From: a virus
Virus record (IMG/VR): IMGVR_UViG_3300022752_000159
Location: 1 to 40,195 of that record
DNA length: 40,195 nt
Direction: 5' to 3' (one strand)
A program made the translations under genes and the position numbers. The notes beneath the pieces are model-generated. The model was not told where the DNA came from. It saw only the letters and a program-made list of their open reading frames with translations, and did not search any database. Positions 17,988 to 24,629 of the stretch are shown here, one piece after another; position 1 is the stretch's first letter, and each line of letters opens with the position of its first letter.

Positions 17988-19045
17988 TCGATACAGATTT
18001 TTTACTAAAACTAATAAACGGACTGCAATATCTTTGGTTAATATTTTTTATTATGATAGTAGCAGGGATAGCAAAAGAAAAAAACTTATTCATGCCCGTC
18101 TATTCCTATATAAAAAATAGCTTTCATAGTAATAGAGTTGTGTTATTTCTTATTAGCGCATTTAGTGGGGTATTACCTATTGAAGGTAGAGTAACTGTAA
18201 GTGCTGGTGTATTAGATACTATTACGCATAAAAACTGTGAACACAATCATGGGAGAGAAAAAATGGGCATAGTAGATTATCTATCTACTCATCATTATTA
18301 TCTTTGGAGCCCGTTAGAAAAAACCGTGATTATTCCTATGGCCACTTTTAGTTTAACCTATACAGCCTGGTTAGGACTGATATGGCCGCTGCTGTTTATT
18401 ACTGCTGCATTTATTTTTTATTATATTTTTTATAAAGTTAAAGAAGAAGATATTAATATAGAATATAGTGAGTTTAAAATTAGTAGTGTTATTAGAAACG
18501 TATTGCCATTCTTTTTGGCAATTACGGTATATATATACACGGGAGGTGACAAACATGTATTTGTCATCTTTGGAGGTCTTGCACTCTATTATGTATTCTT
18601 GACGCAGACATGGAATTATAAAAAACTATTAAGTTACATAAATTGGGAAGTGTTATTAACTGTAGCCGTAGTGATTATTTTAGGAAATTACTTTAAAAGT
18701 CAAGAAGCTTATATTAATTCATATATTAGAGAACTAGGTGTAGATATAACGACCTTGTTTGGTATATCTTTTATTTCTATTGTTGGCTTAATGGCAAGTT
18801 TTTTCATGGGGTCAAGCGGAAAATTCATTGCTCTCGCAGTTTTGATGTCAACTGTATTTGGCAAAGAGTATTTCCTATGGTTTTTTGTGGTGGATTATGT
18901 AGGATATCTTTTGAGTCCTACTCATAAATGTGTAATGGTAGGAAATAAATACTTTGGAACTCCTATGTCTACATACTACTCTGCTCTAGGAGTATGGAGT
19001 ATACTAATGCTTACTACAGCAGGATTAATTACTTTTTACAACTAA
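17984..19045 (+). CDS. DUF401-like polytopic membrane protein
   Basis: 353 residues with about ten hydrophobic segments, including residues ~15-33, 51-66, 115-150, 172-190, 192-207, 222-240, 255-275, 280-297, 299-316 and 333-351. FSGVLPIEGR near residue 60 and LLSPTHKCVMVGNKYF near residue 315 fit the two most conserved parts of DUF401, a family of integral membrane proteins related to ion/organic-anion transporters. A charged loop holds THKNCEHNHGREK. The protein would sit in the host inner membrane. Its start overlaps the upstream stop (ATGA), so it is probably co-expressed with the oxygenase cassette. Transport substrate is unknown. A membrane transporter-like gene between tail genes is atypical for a T4-like phage. 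Confidence 0.7.
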   Translation: MIDTDFLLKLINGLQYLWLIFFIMIVAGIAKEKNLFMPVYSYIKNSFHSNRVVLFLISAFSGVLPIEGRVTVSAGVLDTITHKNCEHNHGREKMGIVDYLSTHHYYLWSPLEKTVIIPMATFSLTYTAWLGLIWPLLFITAAFIFYYIFYKVKEEDINIEYSEFKISSVIRNVLPFFLAITVYIYTGGDKHVFVIFGGLALYYVFLTQTWNYKKLLSYINWEVLLTVAVVIILGNYFKSQEAYINSYIRELGVDITTLFGISFISIVGLMASFFMGSSGKFIALAVLMSTVFGKEYFLWFFVVDYVGYLLSPTHKCVMVGNKYFGTPMSTYYSALGVWSILMLTTAGLITFYN

Positions 19046-19061
19046 AAACAAATAAAAATCT

Positions 19062-19069
19062 AATAAATA
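19062..19069 (+). promoter_or_regulatory. Candidate late promoter AATAAATA
   Basis: Seven of eight bases match the T4 late octamer. The predicted start near 19075 leaves a 14-nt leader containing TTGGA before the ATG at 19089. Confidence 0.55.
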
Positions 19070-19088
19070 CCAATATTGGAATAAAAAT

Positions 19089-20147
19089 ATGGCATTTTTT
19101 ATTAGAGAAATAGAAAGTTTATCAACTTCAACTTTACAAGTTCCTGTAGGTGTGACCGCGAATAGATCACCTGTGGCTGCGATAGGTAATATGAGGTTCA
19201 ATACGACCACAAATTACCTTGAATTTTTCGCAGGTGGACAATGGAATAATATTTGGAGTCCTTTTAATCCTATTCAGGCTACAGGAGGAACACTTTCTGC
19301 CACTACTATAGGTTCTCGGCAGTATAATATTCATACATTTACATCAACAGCAGGCGCAAATTTTCAAGTGACAAATCTTGGAACAGGTGGACAAGAAATA
19401 GAAGTATATATGTGGGGGGGAGGCGGTTCAGGAGGAAGCCAGGGCGGCAGCGGCCAGCCTGGTGGTACAGGTGGTGGTGGTGGCTTTGCCTATGCTAAAT
19501 TCTCTCCAGCTGTTACCACCTATACTGTTTATGCAGGTGGAGGTGGACAGGTTGGAGTATTAGGTTGTAGTTGCGGTGGTGCTGGTGGTGCTGGTGGTGC
19601 CAGCGGCTATGCTGCAGGTGGACAAGGCAGTCCAGCAGGTAGTGCATGTTGTTCTGGATCAGGTGGTGGTGGTGGCGCAGGCAGTTTTCTTACAAATGGT
19701 GCAACTCTTATAATGGCCGCCGGAGGGGGTGGGGGTGGGGGCGGAACTGAAGCAGGTGGAAACGCAGGATTAGGTGGAGGTGGCGGTCAAGCCGGATCCA
19801 ACGGGATAGGTGGTGCATTTGGTGGGGCTGCAGGAAATCAAGCAACATCTGTAGGAGGTTCACAGGGATGTGGAGGTGATCAATCTTGTGGAGGTGGTGG
19901 TGGCAGCGGATTTAGAGGAGGTGGGCCAGGACAACCACCCGGACAGGACGCCTATGGTGCAGGCGGTGGGGGCGGTGGATCTCATACTATACCGGTAGGG
20001 GTATCAAATTATACTGTTAATGGTAATTATTCAACCCCAGGAAACTCGACAGAAACTTTACGAAGCACCTATGCAGGTGGAGGTGGGAGTCAGGGTGCAG
20101 GCACACAAGGTGTGGTAATTATAATATATCCAATTACAGCAGCATAA
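19089..20147 (+). CDS. Glycine-rich tail adhesin
   Basis: 352 residues. Residues ~20-60 carry the docking module (NRSPVAAIGNMRFNTTT, FFAGGQW). Residues ~80-115 form a beta domain (YNIHTFTSTAGANFQVTN, then VYMWGGGGSGG). Residues ~115-330 are dominated by glycine, with runs of up to 8 Gly and several Cys pairs (CSCGG, ACCSG, GCGGDQSCGGG). This composition matches glycine-rich phage/bacterial surface domains and the polyglycine-II helix bundles known in the gp38-type adhesins of T-even-like phages, where loops between helices bind the host receptor. The protein ends in VVIIIYPITAA. The role in receptor binding is inferred from composition and position. Confidence 0.7.
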   Translation: MAFFIREIESLSTSTLQVPVGVTANRSPVAAIGNMRFNTTTNYLEFFAGGQWNNIWSPFNPIQATGGTLSATTIGSRQYNIHTFTSTAGANFQVTNLGTGGQEIEVYMWGGGGSGGSQGGSGQPGGTGGGGGFAYAKFSPAVTTYTVYAGGGGQVGVLGCSCGGAGGAGGASGYAAGGQGSPAGSACCSGSGGGGGAGSFLTNGATLIMAAGGGGGGGGTEAGGNAGLGGGGGQAGSNGIGGAFGGAAGNQATSVGGSQGCGGDQSCGGGGGSGFRGGGPGQPPGQDAYGAGGGGGGSHTIPVGVSNYTVNGNYSTPGNSTETLRSTYAGGGGSQGAGTQGVVIIIYPITAA

Positions 20148-20156
20148 AGGTGAAAA

Positions 20157-20540
20157 ATGATAGAAAACTCTATTAAAATTACTTTTGATTTAGAACAAAG
20201 ACAATACGCTATTGAACAATCAGAAATCTTTGATAAAAAAATTACTCTAATGTTTAGTTTTAAATCTAGTGATGAAATTGTTAAATTTAACAATCTAAGT
20301 TTTGGAATTTTAGTACAAAACGAAAATAAAGATATAATCTTTATAAAGTCATGGCCTCTTCCTAATACCAAATATATATCCACTGATCAAGAATTTCTTG
20401 AAATATTTTCGTTAAATTTAGAAACAGGCAAAAGTTATAATTTACTGCTATGGAATGAAGAAACTAATATTAGAACAGATAAAAATATTTCTATCACTAT
20501 ACCAGAAATTGAAGAAATGCCAGACTACGAGGTAGAATAA
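20157..20540 (+). CDS. Small protein of unknown function after the adhesin
   Basis: 127 residues, preceded by AAAGGTG as a ribosome-binding site. It is acidic at the C-terminus (PEIEEMPDYEVE) and otherwise reads as alternating beta-strands (IKITFDLEQRQYAIEQ, KITLMFSFKSS), so an immunoglobulin-like fold is possible. No known motif was found. Immediately downstream of the adhesin, it could be a helper for adhesin assembly, but nothing in the sequence proves this. Its stop overlaps the next ATG (TAATG). Confidence 0.55.
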   Translation: MIENSIKITFDLEQRQYAIEQSEIFDKKITLMFSFKSSDEIVKFNNLSFGILVQNENKDIIFIKSWPLPNTKYISTDQEFLEIFSLNLETGKSYNLLLWNEETNIRTDKNISITIPEIEEMPDYEVE

Positions 20541-20716
20541 TGGAAAAGAAATGGGTCATATTAGAAGTAGCACAGGCACGATTTGATATTTGTAAGACCT
20601 GTGATAGGTTCCTTCAGGAAGATGCAAAATGCAGTGAAACAGGTAGTTTCCTGAAGGACAAAGTAAAATCAACAAATTCAGTGTGTCCTTTAGGAAAATG
20701 GGGTATTGCAAAATAG
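20540..20716 (+). CDS. Small four-cysteine (zinc-ribbon-like) protein, copy 1
   Basis: 58 residues, starting on the overlapping TAATG. Cysteines are arranged as CKTC near residue 18, then single Cys in KCSE and VCPLGKW, a pattern that could bind one zinc ion. It shares its start (WVILEVAQARFDICK) and end (CPLGKWG) with the following 57-residue protein, so the two are tandem paralogues. Small proteins of this type occur among tail genes of marine T4-like phages; their role is unknown. Confidence 0.65.
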   Translation: MEKKWVILEVAQARFDICKTCDRFLQEDAKCSETGSFLKDKVKSTNSVCPLGKWGIAK

Positions 20717-20723
20717 GTGTTTT

Positions 20724-20897
20724 ATGAAATTATGGGTCGTGAAAGAAGTAGCACAGAAAAGATATGATGAGTGTAAGAAATGTGATTTGTTTAATCACAC
20801 ATTGGGAACTTGCAAAGAATGTGGTTGTGTTATGAAATTGAAAGTAAAATTAGCAAATACATCATGTCCTTTATCTAAATGGGGACCTCATCAATAA
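20724..20897 (+). CDS. Small four-or-more-cysteine (zinc-ribbon-like) protein, copy 2
   Basis: 57 residues from the ATG at 20724. An in-frame upstream TTG at 20706 is rejected because it lies within copy 1 and lacks similarity to it. Cysteines occur as CKKC, CKECGC and SCPLSKWG. The third position is CxxCxC here but a single Cys in copy 1, so the metal site has diverged. The N-terminus (WVVKEVAQKRYDECKKC) closely matches copy 1. The stop codon lies inside a perfect inverted repeat preceding the bilin reductase. Confidence 0.7.
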   Translation: MKLWVVKEVAQKRYDECKKCDLFNHTLGTCKECGCVMKLKVKLANTSCPLSKWGPHQ

Positions 20898-20905
20898 TAT
20901 TGATG
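20889..20905 (+). promoter_or_regulatory. Perfect 8-bp inverted repeat upstream of the bilin reductase
   Basis: The 17 bases form CATCAATA, one central A, and TATTGATG, an exact dyad. It spans the stop of the preceding gene and ends 8 nt before the ATG at 20914, with no T-run. It could be a protein-binding operator or a small hairpin affecting translation. Confidence 0.4.
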
Positions 20906-20913
20906 CTTAGATT

Positions 20914-21600
20914 ATGAGCACAATATGGGACTGTCTAATTGAAATTGAACAATTTTTAGAACAAAAATTTAATACAACAGGTACAGAAATATTAGAACCT
21001 AGCATGGATAGGTTCAATAAACCTAATTGGGTTAACAAAGTTTGGACAAGTGAATCTTATCGTAGAGCACACATCGATGTGGTAGACGCAAGAACCACAA
21101 AAAATCTATGGATGATGCACTGCTGCATTTTCCCACATACACATAATAACGGACCTATCTTTGGGTTTGATGTCATTGCAGGAAAAAATAAAATAACAGG
21201 ATGCTTTCACGATTTTAGTCCAACTTTAGATGTCGATCATGATATGATAAAATGGTTTGAACAACTGGCAGTAGATTATAGTTGGAAAAAAACAAGACAA
21301 CTACCGCATTGGGCAAAGTCTATTTTTAGTCCTCACATGATAGCAGCAGGAAATGTTAATGAAGATATTGAATTAAACCAAATAATCCAGATTATTACAT
21401 CATCTACAGATTATTATTTAACTCACATAAAAGATTACAGTATGACTGACGCAAACGCCATAGTTAAACAAAATTTTTATTGCACTATGCAAAAGCAAAA
21501 TCCTCATACTCCTAAGGTCATGGCAAGTTTAGGATTAGATAAAGAAGACGTAGATGTGTTTATTCAACAATGCTTGTTCCCAGAAGTTCTTGAAAACTAA
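20914..21600 (+). CDS. pcyX: Ferredoxin-dependent bilin reductase, PcyA/PcyX type
   Basis: 228 residues, full length for the family. These enzymes reduce biliverdin IX-alpha to phycobilins using ferredoxin. Diagnostic parts are WMMHCCIFP (His69, aligning with catalytic His88 of Synechocystis PcyA), FGFDVIAGKNKITGCFHDFSP (Asp86, aligning with catalytic Asp105) and a PcyA-like C-terminal signature at residues ~186-200 (YC..Q..N..T). The His at position 69 argues against the PebS group of cyanophages, which I recall as having Asn there. PcyX, a phage enzyme related to PcyA that forms phycoerythrobilin, is my preferred reading; PcyA itself is the alternative. No heme oxygenase gene is present in this window. 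No good Shine-Dalgarno precedes the ATG. Confidence 0.8.
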   Translation: MSTIWDCLIEIEQFLEQKFNTTGTEILEPSMDRFNKPNWVNKVWTSESYRRAHIDVVDARTTKNLWMMHCCIFPHTHNNGPIFGFDVIAGKNKITGCFHDFSPTLDVDHDMIKWFEQLAVDYSWKKTRQLPHWAKSIFSPHMIAAGNVNEDIELNQIIQIITSSTDYYLTHIKDYSMTDANAIVKQNFYCTMQKQNPHTPKVMASLGLDKEDVDVFIQQCLFPEVLEN

Positions 21601-21614
21601 TCTAATTAGTATTA

Positions 21615-21622
21615 GATAAATA
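21615..21622 (+). promoter_or_regulatory. Candidate late promoter GATAAATA
   Basis: Seven of eight bases match the T4 late octamer. The predicted start near 21628 gives a 12-nt leader holding AGGAG before the TTG start at 21640. Confidence 0.6.
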
Positions 21623-21639
21623 TCTGAAGGAGAACTGAC

Positions 21640-22827
21640 TTGCCTTTAACGAGATTACGACCGACAGGTGTAGAAAATACCTCTACATTTACTCTTTTTT
21701 CTGCATTATTTACAGCCTCTATAAACGCGGTTAACACTGTAACAGGTGCTGTCTCTATTAAAGGTGGATTAGGAGTCGGGCAAGATATACATTTTGGGGG
21801 AAATTTATATCGAAACGGCGTATTATTCACGGGAGGCGGTGGATCTACTGCCAGTTTCGCCACCACCGCTAGTTATGCGATCACAGCCACAAATCTAGAA
21901 GGAGGTGATTACGGACAGATTCCTGTTCAATCTTCAACAAGTACTACAGTTTTTATATACACAGGATCACAAAATACGGTCCTTGTTTCAAACTGGCCTG
22001 CAGGTTTACCTAGTTGGTCTAACCAATTAATTTTAGAATCAGATAATACTAGTTTTAGCACTCAAACTGGTGCCTTGGTTGTTAATGGTGGTGTAGGTAT
22101 AGGACAAGATTTATATGTTGGCGGTATTATCTATGCTAAGCAATTGACCATTGATATAACAACAATTACTACTACCTTAATCCAAACCGACGATGTAATT
22201 AAAACTACAAATACTACCAATGCTACATCAACACAGACAGGTGCCCTACAGATATCAGGCGGCGCTGGTATTGGTCAGAATTTATACGTCGGTGGTGGCG
22301 TTAACATAACAGGCATAACCACAATTACAAATGCTACAGAAGCAACATCTACAACAACCGGTGCTCTAATTGTTACAGGCGGATTGGGCATAGGTAAAAA
22401 TATTGTATCTAGAGGATCACTTTGGGTAGGCGGTGGCACAATTGCTACAGGTGTAGCAGGAGAAATTCGTGCCAGTAATGAAATTACAGCCTATTATGGA
22501 TCAGATAAAAATCTCAAAGAAAATATTGTGCCCTTAAGCGATGCCATAGAAAAAATAAATTCAATAGGAGGCTACGAGTTTGATTGGAAACAATCTTATA
22601 TTGATGCACGTGGTGGTGAAGATGGTTATTATGTAAGAAAACACGATATAGGAGTTATAGCACAAGAAATAGAAAATGTTCTCCCAGAAATTGTAGGAAC
22701 TAGAGCAGATGGTTTTAAGGCAGTCAAGTATGAAAAAATAGTTCCTTTGCTTATTGAAGCAATCAAAGAACAACAAAAAATTATAAACCAGATTTTAGAT
22801 GTTCTGAGAAAAAACAACATTAAATAA
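21640..22827 (+). CDS. Tail fibre with repeat modules and C-terminal S74 chaperone domain
   Basis: 395 residues, using a TTG start supported by AGGAG six bases upstream and by a late promoter motif; no nearby in-frame ATG fits. The N-terminal 260 residues contain fibre modules related to the giant protein at the window start (VTGAVSIKGGLGVGQD, TNATSTQTGALQISGG, AGIGQNLYVGGGV). The S74 domain starts at SDKNLK (Ser288, Lys293), followed by IGVIAQEIENVLPEIV and YEKIVPLLIEAIKEQQ. As known for this family, the domain should assist trimer folding and then cleave itself just before Ser288, releasing about 108 residues. Likely a mature trimeric fibre involved in host attachment. Confidence 0.85.
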   Translation: MPLTRLRPTGVENTSTFTLFSALFTASINAVNTVTGAVSIKGGLGVGQDIHFGGNLYRNGVLFTGGGGSTASFATTASYAITATNLEGGDYGQIPVQSSTSTTVFIYTGSQNTVLVSNWPAGLPSWSNQLILESDNTSFSTQTGALVVNGGVGIGQDLYVGGIIYAKQLTIDITTITTTLIQTDDVIKTTNTTNATSTQTGALQISGGAGIGQNLYVGGGVNITGITTITNATEATSTTTGALIVTGGLGIGKNIVSRGSLWVGGGTIATGVAGEIRASNEITAYYGSDKNLKENIVPLSDAIEKINSIGGYEFDWKQSYIDARGGEDGYYVRKHDIGVIAQEIENVLPEIVGTRADGFKAVKYEKIVPLLIEAIKEQQKIINQILDVLRKNNIK

Positions 22828-22843
22828 AAGGCCTTAGAATTTT

Positions 22844-23083
22844 ATGCCAGCATTACCTGGAACAGGATCAGAACTAAGCTTTGGGAGAGTTTATAAAGCA
22901 TACACCAACGTAGCAGTTAATAGTGCAGGTGATGCTGACCCTTCGGGATCTGTAAATGGCGGGTCTCAAAATATTAAACTTTCTCAAATTTTAGGCACAT
23001 ATCCAACTCCACCTAAGTCGGCAGGCGCTCAGATTTCATTCTCAGCAACTTTCGGAGGGCAAAATGCACCTTATACCTATTAA
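22844..23083 (+). CDS. Small probable virion protein
   Basis: 79 residues rich in Gly, Ser and Ala, with FGRVYKAYTN, then NIKLSQILGTYPTPP and a terminal ISFSATFGGQNAPYTY. There are no Lys-rich or catalytic motifs. It lies 16 nt after the S74 fibre and 2 nt before the next gene. Similar short proteins occur beside fibre genes in marine T4-like phages; a role as a fibre accessory is inference. Confidence 0.5.
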   Translation: MPALPGTGSELSFGRVYKAYTNVAVNSAGDADPSGSVNGGSQNIKLSQILGTYPTPPKSAGAQISFSATFGGQNAPYTY

Positions 23084-23085
23084 AC

Positions 23086-23556
23086 ATGAAAGTTACCAGC
23101 ATAGACAAAGTTTTAAATCAAATTTATTCAGGTCCCAGTAAATGGGAATTAGACAATGTAATCTATCATGATAGACTGTCTGATATCAAAGGTTTACAAA
23201 ATTTCTTACTAAGAATTAAATTTTTAAAGGCAAACAAATCTGCAACACCCTCTGAAAAAATTGAATTAACATATCTTTTAGAATTGTTAGCAGATATTAG
23301 TGATGCAGATGTAGCAGAACTTCTTACAGTAAATGAAGAAGATGGTAAAGATAATTTTATTGAAGAACTGGCTAGAACAAGTGCTTTAGAAACATTAACA
23401 ATGGGCAGATTGAATTACGCAACCTTAGATACCGCTTGTAAATTAAACCCTAATGACTTCATACTAGTTGCTAAACGTACTCAAGACCTTATCAATCAGG
23501 TTCAAGGTCTTGCAGTTAAAGGTGAAAATTTAAGTTCAGATGTGGCAGGAGCATGA
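23086..23556 (+). CDS. Helical protein of unknown function
   Basis: 156 residues, mostly predicted helix from composition. Residues ~105-150 (LARTSALETLTMGRLNYATLD, then a helix) resemble the C-terminal domain of the coiled-coil protein at 13569 (LAKQTAMDMIAYGRAGVGNMD). No enzyme motif is seen. Its stop overlaps the glycosyltransferase start (ATGA), indicating coupled translation. Confidence 0.55.
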   Translation: MKVTSIDKVLNQIYSGPSKWELDNVIYHDRLSDIKGLQNFLLRIKFLKANKSATPSEKIELTYLLELLADISDADVAELLTVNEEDGKDNFIEELARTSALETLTMGRLNYATLDTACKLNPNDFILVAKRTQDLINQVQGLAVKGENLSSDVAGA

Positions 23557-24209
23557 AAAAGAAATCTGTATTTTCAGCAAGTAAATGGTCAAATAAAGCA
23601 ACTAAGTTAGCAGTTCTAATTCCATGTAGAGATCATATATTTTCTCATCATGCATTAAGTGTAATTGAACTTGTAAAATTCAACACACTCAATAACCTAG
23701 ATACTGAAGTTATCATGGATGCTAGTACAATCCTTTTAACTCAACGTCAAAATCTTGCTCAATCAGCATTGGATATTGGAGCAGATTATATGTTATGGTT
23801 AGATAGTGACATTGTTTGCCCGTCCTCAACTGCCATGCGATTATTGAATCATAATGAAGATATCGTATGTGGAAATTATGTAAGAAGGCAAGTTCCTCAT
23901 AAAGGTGTTGCCTATGAAACTATAGGTGATTGGCAAAATCCCTTACCCATGGATGTTTACAAAGACCTAGTTCCAGTAGAAGGAATTGGCATGGGCTGTA
24001 TGTTAATGAAAACTTCAATTTTAAGGAAGATTGAAAAACCCTGGTTTGAATTTCAGTGGTCTCCGGAGAGTAAAGACTTTCTTGGAGAAGATATGTATCT
24101 TTGCCAAAAAATGGCCGCAGCGGGATTCACCGTAAAAGTTGATACACTTTTAAGCCAAGAACTTTATCATATGGGAACCTACGGTTTCAGCCCTAAAGAT
24201 CTAAAGTAA
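23553..24209 (+). CDS. GT-A type glycosyltransferase-like protein
   Basis: 218 residues. LAVLIPCRDH near residue 20 is the first strand of a nucleotide-sugar-binding fold. MLWLDSDIVCP (residues 80-90) carries the DSD version of the DxD metal-binding motif. NEDIVCGNYVRRQ and IGMGCMLMKTS follow, and FLGEDMYLCQKMAAAGF supplies the acidic 'GED' pair typical of GT2-like enzymes. Such genes are frequent in cyanophages. The acceptor could be a virion protein or host surface glycan; neither is shown by sequence. The last 9 bases overlap the convergent Nudix gene on the opposite strand. Confidence 0.75.
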   Translation: MKKKSVFSASKWSNKATKLAVLIPCRDHIFSHHALSVIELVKFNTLNNLDTEVIMDASTILLTQRQNLAQSALDIGADYMLWLDSDIVCPSSTAMRLLNHNEDIVCGNYVRRQVPHKGVAYETIGDWQNPLPMDVYKDLVPVEGIGMGCMLMKTSILRKIEKPWFEFQWSPESKDFLGEDMYLCQKMAAAGFTVKVDTLLSQELYHMGTYGFSPKDLK

Positions 24210-24629
24210 ATCTAGAATCAATTTAAGTTTAATTTTATTAATTTTATTATTAAAACTATTTCTCACACCTCTGTGTAGAGGTTTTGGCCAATACTCATAA
24301 TTACACCAAGAATAACCTGAATGTTCTCCATTTAGTTTAGGTATGAATTCACTAGGTGTAATTAGCACGTAGGTATTGTACTGAAAACTCTGATCACTAT
24401 TCGTAAATAATTCTAATGGTACTATTTTATCTATTAGGGCAGTACCTAATTCCTCTTCAATTTCTCGTTTCAGTGTATCTACGAGGGTATGATCAATTGA
24501 TTCTTTTTTACCACCAACCAGTCCCCAAGTACCTGCGGTCTTTTTAGATGTTCTTTGTAAAAACAAAAATCGTTTTGTATCTCTAGATAAGAAAAGTCCA
24601 CCACTACAAATTAAAGTATCATGCGCCAT
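24201..24629 (-). CDS. Nudix hydrolase
   Basis: 142 residues. GTWGLVGGKKES, then REIEEELG, forms the Nudix box, with the catalytic REI.EE core intact. The spacing between the Gly and the REI core seems one residue different from the strict consensus, and Asp/His stand near the usual first Glu. Family members hydrolyse nucleoside diphosphates linked to another group. The fold supports GLFLSRDTKRFLFLQR as the opening strands. The 5' end overlaps the gp15 gene by 19 nt and the 3' end overlaps the glycosyltransferase tail-to-tail. Substrate unknown; nucleotide clean-up or NAD/ADP-ribose turnover are family possibilities. Confidence 0.8.
   Translation of the reverse strand: MAHDTLICSGGLFLSRDTKRFLFLQRTSKKTAGTWGLVGGKKESIDHTLVDTLKREIEEELGTALIDKIVPLELFTNSDQSFQYNTYVLITPSEFIPKLNGEHSGYSWCNYEYWPKPLHRGVRNSFNNKINKIKLKLILDLL

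Noticed and set aside
20914-21600. PebS (phycoerythrobilin synthase of cyanophage P-SSM2 type)
   Set aside because: His69 in WMMHCCIFP and the PcyA-like C-terminal signature fit PcyA/PcyX better; the PebS alternative is kept only as a minor possibility.
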